Source: Cyclobacteriaceae bacterium (GTDB lineage Bacteria; Bacteroidota; Bacteroidia; Cytophagales; Cyclobacteriaceae). From it: a stretch of DNA of 64,000 nucleotides. The translations under genes and the position numbers were made by a program. The stretch spans positions 186,001 to 250,000 of the forward strand of contig JANQPQ010000044.1 of assembly GCA_028285445.1 (NCBI GenBank), written 5' to 3'. The notes beneath the pieces are model-generated. The model did not search any database. It was not told the DNA's origin and saw only the letters and a program-made list of their open reading frames with translations. Below, piece after piece: positions 41,403 to 50,295 of this stretch (its first letter is position 1; each line of letters opens with the position of its first letter).

Positions 41403-44060
41403 TTATTCGGACCTCAATTTTTCGGACGGATTGGCTATAGCCCCCTTCAAAGCTTGGAAGCCCACGGTTAGTACGGTTAGTACAATGGTTATGATTATCA
41501 CCTCGAGGAAAATTCTTGCTCCCAGATCAATTCTATAAGCAAAATTTGCCAGCCATTCATTGGCAAAGTAATATGCAAGGGGAGCTGCCATCGCCAGACA
41601 GATAAGCACCATTACGAAATACCTGGTAACCAAAATTCTGAAGATAGTATTAGTTCCCGCACCCAGAACCTTGCGGATACTTATCTCTTTAGCCCTGCTA
41701 ACCACATTAAAGCTAACCAGGCCAAAAAGACCGATTGCCGCAGTGATTATTGCCAGGGCAGTAAATATGGAAAAAAGCGTGCTGAGCTTTTGCTCTGATT
41801 CGTAGAACTTCTTGAATGATTGATCCACAAACTCATAATCGAAGGGCCTGGTGGGCTCAAATTCCCGATATACTTTTTCTATGTTAGCTATAGTCTCCGG
41901 CAGGTTTCCGGAGCCCGTTCTAATGATCATACTACTGAAGTAGCGAGGGCCAATATGCATCACCACACTAGTCATGGCATTATGAAGGCTTTTGAAGTTA
42001 AAGTCCTGAACAACACCTATCACCTGCCCAATTTTTAATGAATCGTCTTCCCCCCAAATTGGCCAGTGCATTCGTTCTCCAATAGCCTCTTCAGGTGATC
42101 CCAAGCCGAAGTTTCTGACCGCTGTTTCGTTCAGAATAAATGCTTCTGTGGCATCGGTCTCCCTTTCCGCATCAAACCCTCTTCCTGCCACAATGCGCAT
42201 TTCCATGGTTTGCAAGTAGTTGTTATCAACCAGAAACATGTTGGCCCCCTGCTCCGTTTCGGTACGGTCTGGTATAAATGCCCCATCGCCAGCCACAATG
42301 CCACCAGGCACGCCGTAGCAGAATGCCACATCTTTCACATTACTATATTCTGAGAATTTTTGGCGGGTGCTTTCAAAATCGTTACGCAAGGCACTGCTCA
42401 GTGGAATCACCATTAAGTTTTCTTTGCTGAATCCCATATCCCTATTCTGAAGATAGTTGTACTGGCGTTGAATAATTAGGGATAAAATTATCAGGCCGAT
42501 GGAAAGTATATATTGAGCACCAACCATAATTTGACGGGGGTCAATCTTAACTGGCAAACCAGATGAGCCCTTGAAAGATGTAATACCGCGAAGGATCATA
42601 ATGGGCTTGAAGCTGGTTATGAGTAAGGCAGGGTAGGCACCCGCGGCTAAGCCCAATAAGATAAGCCCCAAAAAGAACAGTGAAATATTCGTGACCGTAA
42701 ACAGCTCGACCATCAGGAAGTTCTTGCCGCTGAAGTTGTTGAACTGGGGCAAAAGCAGCACCAGTATGGTAAGGCTTATCATTCCGGAGAGCACTGTAAA
42801 CATGGTCGCTTCTACTCCATATTGCAGCAATAATTGGCCTCGTTTTGCTCCGACGAATTTGCGTACGCAAACTTCTTTGGCTCTCTTCAGCGCCTGTGCA
42901 GTGGTAAGATTTATGAAATTCAGGCACGCTATCAATAAAATAATGCCTGCTGCAATAGACAGAAACAGGATTGACTGGTAATTTCCTCTTATCGCGATGT
43001 CCCACTCAAAGCCAGCCGAATGCAAATGTACATCTCGAATTTTTTGAAGTTGCGGGATATAATAGAAGCCGATCTGGGTAGTTATAGGCCTTGATAGCTC
43101 CTCCACATGAGGTCGGATCTGACCCAGAATATCTTCGGCGCTAACGCCCTCTTTCAGTTCTACATAGGTATAAAATTGTTGCCAGCGCCAGCTATTCATC
43201 CTCTCCTCAGATACATTCCTTACGCCATACTTAAATGGGAAAATGTAATCGATGTCCAGGTGAGACCTAACTGGTAAATCTTTGAATATGCCCGTGACTT
43301 GAACTGAAAACCTGCCAATGCCAACTACCTGATTGTCGAACGGCACATCGCCAAAGAACTTCTTAAAAGTTGTCTCACTAAGCAGCATCGAGAATCCATC
43401 AGATTCAGTTGAGTACGCGCCGGCAATAATCTCAAAATTGAGGATATCCATAGCGCTCTCCTCTGCAAAAACCCCATCCTTCTCAGAAAACACCTGGTCG
43501 CCTATTGTAAATATCGTTCCACCATAGTCGTACAATAGTCTACCAATTTTCTCAATCTGAGGAAAGTTTTCTTCAAAGTTGCTTGCAAAAACAGGCGGCA
43601 CAAGCGCAATCTCCTTGACGTCACCATCATCCGAATAGCTATGGTTAAAGAAGCGGTATTTGTTTTCGGCATTAGTTATGTGTTCATCATACCGCAGCTC
43701 ATCTGTGACAAACATTAGAATGAATATAACCGAGGTAATCCCCAGCGTAAGTCCAAAAATGTTGATCCCAGAAAAACCTTTGCGTTTTAAGCCTGTGCGA
43801 TAGGCTGTTTTCCAATAGTTGCTAATCATTCCCATAGTAGTATTGTTAGTCCTAGAAAATTTTAGTGGTTTGGCCACCGTTGACCTCAATAAGGTGACCA
43901 TATCTAATATGTAGAAAAACCTGGCCTTAAGTCTCCCTTGTTGTCGTACCCTTTCAGCAAACAATTCATAGAGATCACCCTCCAAGCCTTCTAAGTGGGC
44001 TTGATGACAAAACCACCGAAAAAATCCTTCGGCCAGTCGTGGAGGGTTCGGTGCATTCAT
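41403..44060 (-). CDS. ABC transporter permease with PadR-linked prefix domain
   Basis: 885 residues. An N-terminal soluble segment of about 85 residues (RLAEGFFRWFCHQAHLEGLEGDLYELF) is the 'permease prefix' seen in permeases paired with PadR. The rest is a MacB/FtsX duplicated permease: helix near 105, periplasmic domain, FtsX helices about 370-495, second periplasmic domain, final FtsX block about 765-880. Both cores carry the K-E-(V/I)-x-(V/I)-RK motif (KEVCVRKFVG, KEISIRKVLG). No ATPase is adjacent. The start codon overlaps the PadR stop by 4 bp (ATGA). Confidence 0.92.
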   Translation of the reverse strand: MNAPNPPRLAEGFFRWFCHQAHLEGLEGDLYELFAERVRQQGRLKARFFYILDMVTLLRSTVAKPLKFSRTNNTTMGMISNYWKTAYRTGLKRKGFSGINIFGLTLGITSVIFILMFVTDELRYDEHITNAENKYRFFNHSYSDDGDVKEIALVPPVFASNFEENFPQIEKIGRLLYDYGGTIFTIGDQVFSEKDGVFAEESAMDILNFEIIAGAYSTESDGFSMLLSETTFKKFFGDVPFDNQVVGIGRFSVQVTGIFKDLPVRSHLDIDYIFPFKYGVRNVSEERMNSWRWQQFYTYVELKEGVSAEDILGQIRPHVEELSRPITTQIGFYYIPQLQKIRDVHLHSAGFEWDIAIRGNYQSILFLSIAAGIILLIACLNFINLTTAQALKRAKEVCVRKFVGAKRGQLLLQYGVEATMFTVLSGMISLTILVLLLPQFNNFSGKNFLMVELFTVTNISLFFLGLILLGLAAGAYPALLITSFKPIMILRGITSFKGSSGLPVKIDPRQIMVGAQYILSIGLIILSLIIQRQYNYLQNRDMGFSKENLMVIPLSSALRNDFESTRQKFSEYSNVKDVAFCYGVPGGIVAGDGAFIPDRTETEQGANMFLVDNNYLQTMEMRIVAGRGFDAERETDATEAFILNETAVRNFGLGSPEEAIGERMHWPIWGEDDSLKIGQVIGVVQDFNFKSLHNAMTSVVMHIGPRYFSSMIIRTGSGNLPETIANIEKVYREFEPTRPFDYEFVDQSFKKFYESEQKLSTLFSIFTALAIITAAIGLFGLVSFNVVSRAKEISIRKVLGAGTNTIFRILVTRYFVMVLICLAMAAPLAYYFANEWLANFAYRIDLGARIFLEVIIITIVLTVLTVGFQALKGAIANPSEKLRSE

Positions 44061-44383
44061 GAAGTAGCCAGGTTTGGTATCATTTCAATCATTTCCTTTC
44101 TCACCTCATAGATTTGCTTGAGGGCTGCCGCTCCGCCCTTTGTTAAAGTATAAAACCGCTTTCGACGTCCACGGCGATCTTCTGTAGCGCCCTCCAGGTT
44201 AGAGGTCAAAAACCCCTTGTTCTCTAATCGAGTTAAGGCGCTATGTAGTGCACCTATGCTTGGGTTTCTGCCTATACGTTGCTTGATGTCGGCTTTGATA
44301 GTTATGCCGTAGGCATCTTTCTGCAAAATCCCAACAGTGAGCAAAACAAGCTCTTCAAATTCACCAAGGTGAGTTCCTTTCAT
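44057..44383 (-). CDS. PadR family transcriptional regulator
   Basis: 108 residues from ATG 44383. Winged-helix PadR: LGEFEELVLLTVGILQKDAYGITI at the start, the recognition region RNPSIGALHSALTRLENKGFLTS, and the wing RRGRRKRFYTLTKGG. A TTG six codons upstream (44401) is unlikely as start because it lies inside the -7 box. PadR proteins usually repress their own operon, often together with a transporter gene, and are released by small ligands or stress. Here it is followed by the permease (4-bp overlap). Confidence 0.93.
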   Translation of the reverse strand: MKGTHLGEFEELVLLTVGILQKDAYGITIKADIKQRIGRNPSIGALHSALTRLENKGFLTSNLEGATEDRRGRRKRFYTLTKGGAAALKQIYEVRKEMIEMIPNLATS

Positions 44384-44398
44384 AATATTAATGTTTCC

Positions 44399-44436
44399 CA
44401 AATGTAGGAATACAAATCAATATTTCCTATTTGTAT
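44399..44436 (-). promoter_or_regulatory. padR promoter with dyad operator
   Basis: The minus strand reads TACATTTG (44406-44399), matching the TAnnTTTG -7 box. Immediately upstream lies a perfect dyad: ATACAAAT (44410-44417) and ATTTGTAT (44429-44436), with a second nested pair TAGGAA (44405-44410)/TTCCTA (44424-44429). Position and symmetry fit an autoregulatory PadR site. Confidence 0.6.
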
Positions 44437-44524
44437 AATTAAGACTTGGTGTCAGTCAAAAGGTTACACCTCTAGTTGTTCATTTCCTAATTCAAGCGGC
44501 ATGAAGGTGCATCGTCAAGAAGTA

Positions 44525-44549
44525 AAAAGGCCACCTGAATGGTGGCCTT
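44525..44549 (-). terminator. terminator of the SPFH gene
   Basis: AAGGCCACC (44527-44535) pairs with GGTGGCCTT (44541-44549), 5-nt loop. Read on the minus strand the stem is followed by TTTTT, 24 bp after the SPFH stop codon. Confidence 0.85.
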
Positions 44550-44572
44550 GAAGCAATTCAACACAATCTTAT

Positions 44573-45925
44573 CTAGTTGCCATCTGGCGTTTTCATTTGT
44601 TGTGCTAACATCAATGTCATTATCTGCTGTAATGCATCATTTTGAGATGTTGAACCTCCACCGCTGAGGTAAGTACTGGGAAATTTTATACCATCAGGTC
44701 CAGCCAACTTCTCAGCTACACCAGTAGCAATTTTATAATCCCACTCGGCTCTTTCCTGGGGTGTTAAGCCTGCTTGTACCAGTCGCTGATTGGCATAAGC
44801 TTCAGCATCCTTTTGCACTCGCAGTGCCTGGGCCTTCAATCTTTCTGTCTGTAGCTGAATTGCTGCCAACTTCTTGTTGGTCTCTTCTTCTTTAAGTCGA
44901 GTCTCGATGGCAATAAGCTTCTTAACCTGATCCTTCTCTTGCGTTACTCTCTCCTGCGCTTTATCCCTTTCGCCTTCTGCCACAATTCTCTGTTGCTCGG
45001 CTTTCGCGGTTTCAATCTTCTCTAGCTCAATTCTCTTCTGGGCCGAAATATCCCGCTGTGCTTCAAGTCTGGTTTTAAAAGCCTGTTCCAACTCCACTTG
45101 ATCTATAATGGCCTGAGTAACAAGAATATTGTTTTTGGTGATATCATGCGGAATACGCACAAATACGCCGTTGCCGTCTTTACGCTTTGTCACTTCATAG
45201 CGGGTCTTTATATCCTTAATTACTCGTTGTGAGCCTTCAATTTGAATATCTGCGAAAATCGTGTCGTAAAACTCTTTTCTCTCCACACTATAGCCGCCGT
45301 TCTTTAACTGCTCATCAAGAGTTGCTCTAAAGTCAGAAGCTCCTCCGGAAATGTAATCCTGTGCCGCGAACATATATCCAGTGTTTATCACCTGCTCACG
45401 AACTGTAGGCACCAGGGTGTTATTTATTAAATTCTGTGGATGACGGAATTCTTCCGCCAAGCTGATAAAAGTCGTAGCATCCTGGGGCATTTGCATCCTT
45501 ACAGATACATCTACCAGGGCCGTTACCTGGTCAATAAAACGAATAGGTATACCACCATGTATTATTCCTGTGATACCCTCAGATGGTTCATCATCTGTCA
45601 CCACTTTTACATCTACATACTTCTCCCACTCCTGAATTCTGGTAAATGGCACCTTAAACTTATAGCCTTGTGTAAAAACCACGCTTTTCGTACCAAAAGG
45701 AGAAATCAGATAGTATTGGTAGCCAGGACGCGCGTAAAAGAATGATCCACTCAATGAGAGCAGTATCAACCCAACTATAAAAATCGTCCCTCTTCGTTCA
45801 GCCATCGAGAAATACCAGCGGGGGACTGGGAGATTGCCAGCTACATCCCGACGCGGATGGTAAAGCAGAGCTACGAATGATATTATGATTAGTATGATTC
45901 CGACAATTGCCATTACTGTTAACAT
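44573..45925 (-). CDS. SPFH/band-7 domain membrane protein
   Basis: 450 residues. Two membrane helices (about 2-22 and 46-66) precede an SPFH domain (about 65-285, with YYLISPFGTKSVVFTQGYKFKVP). A long charged coiled coil follows (about 285-395, rich in Glu, Lys, Gln, Ala), and a Gln/Met-rich tail. Family members such as flotillin, HflK/C and QmcA form membrane scaffolds that organise proteases or lipid domains. It is the only gene on its transcript; no NfeD or protease gene is near, so partners cannot be named. Confidence 0.9.
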   Translation of the reverse strand: MLTVMAIVGIILIIISFVALLYHPRRDVAGNLPVPRWYFSMAERRGTIFIVGLILLSLSGSFFYARPGYQYYLISPFGTKSVVFTQGYKFKVPFTRIQEWEKYVDVKVVTDDEPSEGITGIIHGGIPIRFIDQVTALVDVSVRMQMPQDATTFISLAEEFRHPQNLINNTLVPTVREQVINTGYMFAAQDYISGGASDFRATLDEQLKNGGYSVERKEFYDTIFADIQIEGSQRVIKDIKTRYEVTKRKDGNGVFVRIPHDITKNNILVTQAIIDQVELEQAFKTRLEAQRDISAQKRIELEKIETAKAEQQRIVAEGERDKAQERVTQEKDQVKKLIAIETRLKEEETNKKLAAIQLQTERLKAQALRVQKDAEAYANQRLVQAGLTPQERAEWDYKIATGVAEKLAGPDGIKFPSTYLSGGGSTSQNDALQQIMTLMLAQQMKTPDGN

Positions 45926-46457
45926 GTTGCATTGGTTTTAGATTGAACATAGATTAGGTGCACCGATTTGCATATGCCGCGTTCGTTATTAGTCCGAATA
46001 AATCTACAAGCGTTTGGGGCTGTGCAGTTTTCGTAGTTCTTCCATGAGAATGGAATCCCCTAATTGCAGGAGTAACTGGGAAAATGAATAAACTTCGGTG
46101 CTTGCGACCGCTGAGGTTGCTAAAAGAGGTTCTTGCGCTCCAACTCAAAGCGCATGCGGAAATTAGATCGTAGGGTGGCTCTTTGCTTCCAAACTTCCAC
46201 CCTGTCCCTTCTGCTCAACAATGGCTTGTTGAGGTCTGCAAAGGGCGAAAATATGTCAATTTGAAATGTCATAATATAAAGAACCTATAGTAATATATAC
46301 GGGAAAATAATGGCAAATGTTTCACCTCAAATGGTTGATAAACATGGCATTAAGGCGAATTATTTGGCTAAAAATAGAAAAGTCAACTCTCAATTAAATT
46401 TTAATTGATCCAACCCTTGCCAGGTAAGCTACACTAAGAGAAGAAAATCACAGAAAA
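45926..46457. other. 532-bp intergenic stretch
   Basis: Divergent spacer between the SPFH and DUF6265 genes. I find no convincing gene, RNA or long repeat. It has one 29-codon ATG frame (46084-46173, starting MNKLRCLRPLRLL) that lacks support, and AT-rich DNA near 46270-46310. Size and position suggest promoters for both flanking genes. Confidence 0.6.
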
Positions 46458-46940
46458 ATGAAAAAGAGCTTGGTAATCCTGGTAGGTCTGGTGGTAGTGG
46501 CAATGGCCACCTTAGCAACCTACGGTTCAATCTTCGATAACGAAAAATACAAATATTCCTGGCTTAATGGCCGCTGGGTCGGAGACGGGTTTGGGGGTTC
46601 ATCTGAGAGCATCTGGTCTGCCCCGTCTGAAGATGGAACTATGGTAGGAGTGTATAGGCATTTTGATGCCGAGGGTGTGGCTGATTTCTATCAATTCCTT
46701 GTTCTTGACAGCGAAGGCATGCACATTAAGCATTTCAGTTCAGAACTTGTGGGATGGGAAAAGAAAGAAGATCATGTCACATTCAAGATGATAAGCTCTG
46801 GCGATAATAAGATAGAGTTCGAGGGGCTGGTCTACGAAAAGGTGTCTGGCAACGAGTTGAAAGTCACATTGCAAATGAATCAAAATGGGAAAATTGTAAC
46901 CGAAGTGTTTACTAAACGTCGCGCTAAGTTGCTGCCTTAG
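46458..46940 (+). CDS. exported DUF6265 family protein
   Basis: 160 residues. N-terminal membrane segment or signal (about 5-25). The mature part is a lipocalin-like strand-rich domain with the family signature SWLNGRWVGDGFGGSSESIWS, then GTMVGVYRHFD, IKHFSSELVGWEKK and FEGLVYEKVSG. DUF6265 proteins are small calycin-like exported or cytosolic proteins of unknown ligand. Ends 5 bp before the convergent flavin oxidase gene. Confidence 0.85.
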   Translation: MKKSLVILVGLVVVAMATLATYGSIFDNEKYKYSWLNGRWVGDGFGGSSESIWSAPSEDGTMVGVYRHFDAEGVADFYQFLVLDSEGMHIKHFSSELVGWEKKEDHVTFKMISSGDNKIEFEGLVYEKVSGNELKVTLQMNQNGKIVTEVFTKRRAKLLP

Positions 46941-46945
46941 AGTCT

Positions 46946-48151
46946 TCAGTTTAGCAATTGAAACAGCACCGGTATGTCTTGCTTACCTTGGATGATCTCT
47001 GCCGCGTACTCACCAAGTGCTGGACCATATTTGAAACTGTGCCCGGAGCCTCCACCCATCAACCACAAATTGTCATGATTCGGATGCTGGTCAATAAATA
47101 TATTCCCATCTCTTGAGTTAGAGTATTGGCAAACCCGGGCTTCATTAAGCGGGGCTTTAGCTAATTCGGGAAATCGGTGAGTGAGGTAGGCCCTGGCGGC
47201 ATTGATCTCTTTTTCGGTAGGAATCCTCTCTCCGTTTGTGGGATCAAACTCAGCACCACGCCGATCATTGGCAAGCTTGAACCCTCGAGATAGATCACCA
47301 GGAATACCATAGAAATTGTCATCGAGGTTGAGATCTATCCAACCAGGTATTTGATCATAGGCAGACCATCGGGAAGGGACTCCAAAGTAGTGAATCTCTT
47401 GTCTCGTTACTGTGAGGCCTTCGCCTAGCACTTCTGGAAACAAAGACTTTAGCCAGGGGCCACAAGCGAAAATGAAAACATCGCCAGATATCCTATCTCC
47501 ACTATTCGTATGTAGGTGCTCGACATTTCCACTCGCCTCGTAGACTGGCTTAGCCTCAAGTGGCACAAAGCTTCCACCTTCCTGCATAAATTGCTCTCGA
47601 ACGTACTGGCATGCTAAAGATGGCTTCAAGTAACCAGCGTTCGTCTCCAGGATTACGGAATCGAGGTCATCGCAATTTATCATAGGATAGCGCTTACCAG
47701 CTTCGGCCGCTGACATTTCTTCGTAGGGCAGGTCGTGTTTGTTGATGATTGCCCGAGCTGGCCCCAGTATCTCATCCCGACCCGGGTACGAAAACCACAA
47801 TACCCCGGTTGGGAACTGCACCGGAGATGGCCAGTTTACCTGGTGTTGTTCCCACAGTTCAAATGCCCGTACCGTTAGTTGGGTGTAAATCTCATTACTG
47901 CCATAGATTGCCCTTATCAGTCTGGATTCTCCTCCTGAGCTAGCTCTGGAATTACCAGGCCCCCATGCATCAACCAGTTGCACCTTAAAGCCGGCGCGCT
48001 GAAGATAGAGGGCTGTCCAACCACCCATAACCCCGGCACCTACTACAACTATGCTGCTCCCCCAAGACAACCCCTCGGTTCGTTTTGGCCCCTTGATTTT
48101 CTCCTGCCTATCAATGGCAGGATTTAATGTTCTTACGTCTATTTCAGGCAT
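46946..48151 (-). CDS. FAD-dependent amine oxidase (sarcosine/N-methyltryptophan oxidase-like)
   Basis: 401 residues. An N-terminal Rossmann motif GAGVMG (38-43) binds FAD, after an unusually long 32-residue leader that is not a signal peptide. C341 (ARVCQYSNSRDGNIFID) aligns with the cysteine that covalently holds flavin in monomeric sarcosine oxidase. The glycine-rich GGGSGHSFKYGPALGEYAAEII motif near the end is also typical. Expected reaction: oxidation of a secondary amine to an imine, forming H2O2. The substrate is unknown. Divergent from the YkvI-like transporter with 62 bp between starts, suggesting shared control. Confidence 0.9.
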   Translation of the reverse strand: MPEIDVRTLNPAIDRQEKIKGPKRTEGLSWGSSIVVVGAGVMGGWTALYLQRAGFKVQLVDAWGPGNSRASSGGESRLIRAIYGSNEIYTQLTVRAFELWEQHQVNWPSPVQFPTGVLWFSYPGRDEILGPARAIINKHDLPYEEMSAAEAGKRYPMINCDDLDSVILETNAGYLKPSLACQYVREQFMQEGGSFVPLEAKPVYEASGNVEHLHTNSGDRISGDVFIFACGPWLKSLFPEVLGEGLTVTRQEIHYFGVPSRWSAYDQIPGWIDLNLDDNFYGIPGDLSRGFKLANDRRGAEFDPTNGERIPTEKEINAARAYLTHRFPELAKAPLNEARVCQYSNSRDGNIFIDQHPNHDNLWLMGGGSGHSFKYGPALGEYAAEIIQGKQDIPVLFQLLN

Positions 48152-48213
48152 TCCTATATTAGCTTCAATATTGGCTGAAATTAGTTACTTTCAGGAAATT
48201 AAACCCATGCCGC

Positions 48214-49341
48214 ATGTCTTTTTGGGAATCCTTCTTTAAGAAAGGTTGGGGCCGAATGCTACTCCCCGGAATAATTCTGCAATCAGTATTAATTGGCGGT
48301 GGCTTTGCCACAGGTCGCGAAATAGTGGAATATGGAGCTAAGTTTGGAGCTCTGGGATGGGTTGCCGGAATTAGTGTGGGTGTGGGATTTACATTGCTGG
48401 CAATTCTAACTTTCGAGTTTGCAAGAAAGAAAGCAGCCTACGATTATCGCTCATTAATGAAGCACCTGGTAGGACCACTTTGGTATCTGTATGACGTGGC
48501 TTACGTAGTCACAGCAATTATTATCATCGCTGTAATGGCTTCAGCCACCGGTGAAATTCTAAATACCACCTTAGGGCTGAATTACTGGGTGGGGGTAGTT
48601 GCAATTATCTTAATTGTCGCGTTTCTCAACTTTAGGGGATCGGAGTTGATCGCTCGTTTTAAGACTGTAGGGTCTGTGGTATTACTGACAGCGTATGTTG
48701 TTTTTAGTATCCTTGTACTTAGCACAGTAGGCTCCAGGTCCCTGGAAGTTTTGGATTCGGCAGATACCAGCTTTATGTCCAATGACTTTTCAATCTTATC
48801 GGTTATTTGGACTGGGATTCTTTACGTGGGCTATAACCTAGCAGTATATCCGGCCTCTTTCTTCGCGGTGAAGGGGCTGAGGGCTCGTAAAGAATCTCTA
48901 ATTGCAGGTATAGTCTCTGGAGTGCTCATGACAGTCCCATGGTTTCTTACCTACTTTAGTGTTCTGGCGTTTTATCCCCAGGCAGAAGTGCTTTCTGCGT
49001 CAGTTCCCTGGTTGATAATCCTTACAGATTATGGAACCACTGTGGTCATCATCTTTGGAATCGTGATGGGCTGGACTTTGGTCGAAACCGCTACTGGCAT
49101 TAATCACGCCCTAATTGAAAGAATTAATGGCAGCTATCTCGAACTGAAAGGAAAGGAAATAAAACCTCAGCAGCGAGGTTTAATTACTCTAAGTGTTTTG
49201 ATATTGGCACTGGTATTAGCACAGTTTGGAATCATCGACCTTATTGCGAAGGGCTATGGCGCCATGGCGTATGTAATCATCGCCATTTACGCTTTGCCCA
49301 TGCTAGTAGTAGGAGGCAAAGCCTTTTTTAGATCTAAGTAG
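48214..49341 (+). CDS. YkvI-type membrane transporter
   Basis: 375 residues, about ten membrane helices. The first helix carries PGIILQSVLIGGGFATGREIVEYGAKFG, the pattern of the YkvI family in the APC/LeuT-fold superfamily (unwound GGGFATG in helix 1). Family members are predicted Na+- or H+-coupled carriers of small amines or amino acids. Divergent from an amine oxidase gene, which suggests an amine or N-methylated amino acid as substrate (inference). Coding ends at 49341; the convergent small gene stops at 49347. Confidence 0.88.
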   Translation: MSFWESFFKKGWGRMLLPGIILQSVLIGGGFATGREIVEYGAKFGALGWVAGISVGVGFTLLAILTFEFARKKAAYDYRSLMKHLVGPLWYLYDVAYVVTAIIIIAVMASATGEILNTTLGLNYWVGVVAIILIVAFLNFRGSELIARFKTVGSVVLLTAYVVFSILVLSTVGSRSLEVLDSADTSFMSNDFSILSVIWTGILYVGYNLAVYPASFFAVKGLRARKESLIAGIVSGVLMTVPWFLTYFSVLAFYPQAEVLSASVPWLIILTDYGTTVVIIFGIVMGWTLVETATGINHALIERINGSYLELKGKEIKPQQRGLITLSVLILALVLAQFGIIDLIAKGYGAMAYVIIAIYALPMLVVGGKAFFRSK

Positions 49342-49346
49342 AAAAG

Positions 49347-49481
49347 CTAATTATCTCTTTTCTCGAAATCTTCTTTCTCTTCCTTATTAACCTTTCTAAA
49401 GATTAAGTAGCCCAGAAGCACGATGGCAATTATGACTCCGAACAATCCGAACACACTAATAAGGAGGCCTATGACCTCCAT
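49347..49481 (-). CDS. 44-residue single-pass membrane peptide
   Basis: ATG 49481-49479, stop TAG 49349-49347. The peptide starts MEVIGLLISVFGLFGV, has one membrane helix (about 4-27) and a charged tail (RKVNKEEKEDFEKRDN). Its ATG is one base after the YbjQ stop codon, so it is almost certainly translated from the same mRNA. It is too short for usual gene calling. Charged C-terminus and hydrophobic N-terminus suggest an inner-membrane small protein; function unknown. Confidence 0.7.
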   Translation of the reverse strand: MEVIGLLISVFGLFGVIIAIVLLGYLIFRKVNKEEKEDFEKRDN

Positions 49482-49482
49482 T

Positions 49483-49797
49483 TTAGGCCAGTTTTACTGC
49501 AGTCCCGTAGGCCAATATCTCGGCCATCCCCTGGGAAACCGCTGAAGTAGTGAATCTGACATTAACTATAGCATCTGCCCCCAGGCGCTGTGCATCTATT
49601 GTCATCCTTTGAATTGCCTGCTCTCTCGAATCAGCCAATAGCTGCGTGTATTCATCTATCTCTCCGCCTACCAAATTCTTAAGGCCGGCGAATATATCGC
49701 GGCCAACATTTCGTGCCCTGACGGTGCTGCCCCTGGCTACTCCTAGAGCTTCGCTAATCTCGCGGCCAGGTATACTTTCTGTAGTTACAATTATCAT
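49483..49797 (-). CDS. YbjQ family (DUF74) heavy-metal-binding-like protein
   Basis: 104 residues, full family length. Motifs: VTTESIPGREISEALGVARGSTVRARNVGRDI at the start, REQAIQRMTIDAQRLGADAIVNVRF in the middle, and ILAYGTAVKL at the end. The family forms pentamers with a ferredoxin-like fold and is labelled heavy-metal-binding, but its role is not settled. Followed directly by the 44-residue membrane peptide. Confidence 0.93.
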   Translation of the reverse strand: MIIVTTESIPGREISEALGVARGSTVRARNVGRDIFAGLKNLVGGEIDEYTQLLADSREQAIQRMTIDAQRLGADAIVNVRFTTSAVSQGMAEILAYGTAVKLA

Positions 49798-49832
49798 AAC
49801 GTTGTGTTAGGTCAATTATGAATTTGTAAATT

Positions 49833-49860
49833 AAAAAAACCCAGCCAAAATGACTGGGTT
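49833..49860 (-). terminator. terminator of the DoxX gene
   Basis: On the minus strand AACCCAG (49860-49854) pairs with CTGGGTT (49844-49838), 9-nt loop, followed by TTTTT. It lies 24 bp after the DoxX stop codon and upstream of ybjQ, so the two genes are separate units. Confidence 0.8.
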
Positions 49861-49884
49861 AATTTTTCGTTCAACTAGTTAAAA

Positions 49885-50253
49885 TTAGGAAAGTAGTGAT
49901 TCGTACTTTGATTTATTTGAAAAGATCAAATAGAAATTAAGCAGGAATACTACCAAGCCTCCGGCAATTGTACCAGGATCGAAAGTTACGTGGAACAATA
50001 CAATGTTAACACTCACCGGAGCCATAACAATCAGCATCAACGGTACAAACTTGTTGGTAACCAATGCAAGACCGGTTAGAACCTCCACAATTGCTACCAG
50101 AGTCATCACGTTGCCAGTTACAAGAGAGCCCATAAAGGTGGCGGCGTCTCCTTGCATGTCAAATGGTGGCATAAAGGGTACAAACTTGTTAATGCCAAAT
50201 ACCAGGAGCATTAGGCCCAACAGAATTCTTAGAACGAGATAGACTTTTGACAT
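49885..50253 (-). CDS. DoxX-like membrane protein
   Basis: 122 residues with four membrane helices (about 4-22, 46-65, 69-88, 94-114). The start KVYLVLRILLGLMLLVFGINKF and the middle TLVAIVEVLTGLALVTNKFVPLML match the DoxX/DoxD-like family. Members are linked to quinone or thiol redox chemistry in membranes, but most, including this one, are uncharacterised. Monocistronic with its own terminator. Confidence 0.9.
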   Translation of the reverse strand: MSKVYLVLRILLGLMLLVFGINKFVPFMPPFDMQGDAATFMGSLVTGNVMTLVAIVEVLTGLALVTNKFVPLMLIVMAPVSVNIVLFHVTFDPGTIAGGLVVFLLNFYLIFSNKSKYESLLS

Positions 50254-50295
50254 AGCTAATTTGGTTGTTTAAACATCTAAATTTAGAAAAATACC

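Noticed and set aside
44384-44401. TTG start for padR
   Set aside because: The TTG is part of the TACATTTG promoter box, so it would lie upstream of the transcript.
45954-46148. 64-codon minus-strand frame in the long spacer
   Set aside because: No start context, no recognisable family, and it overlaps the likely promoter of the SPFH gene.
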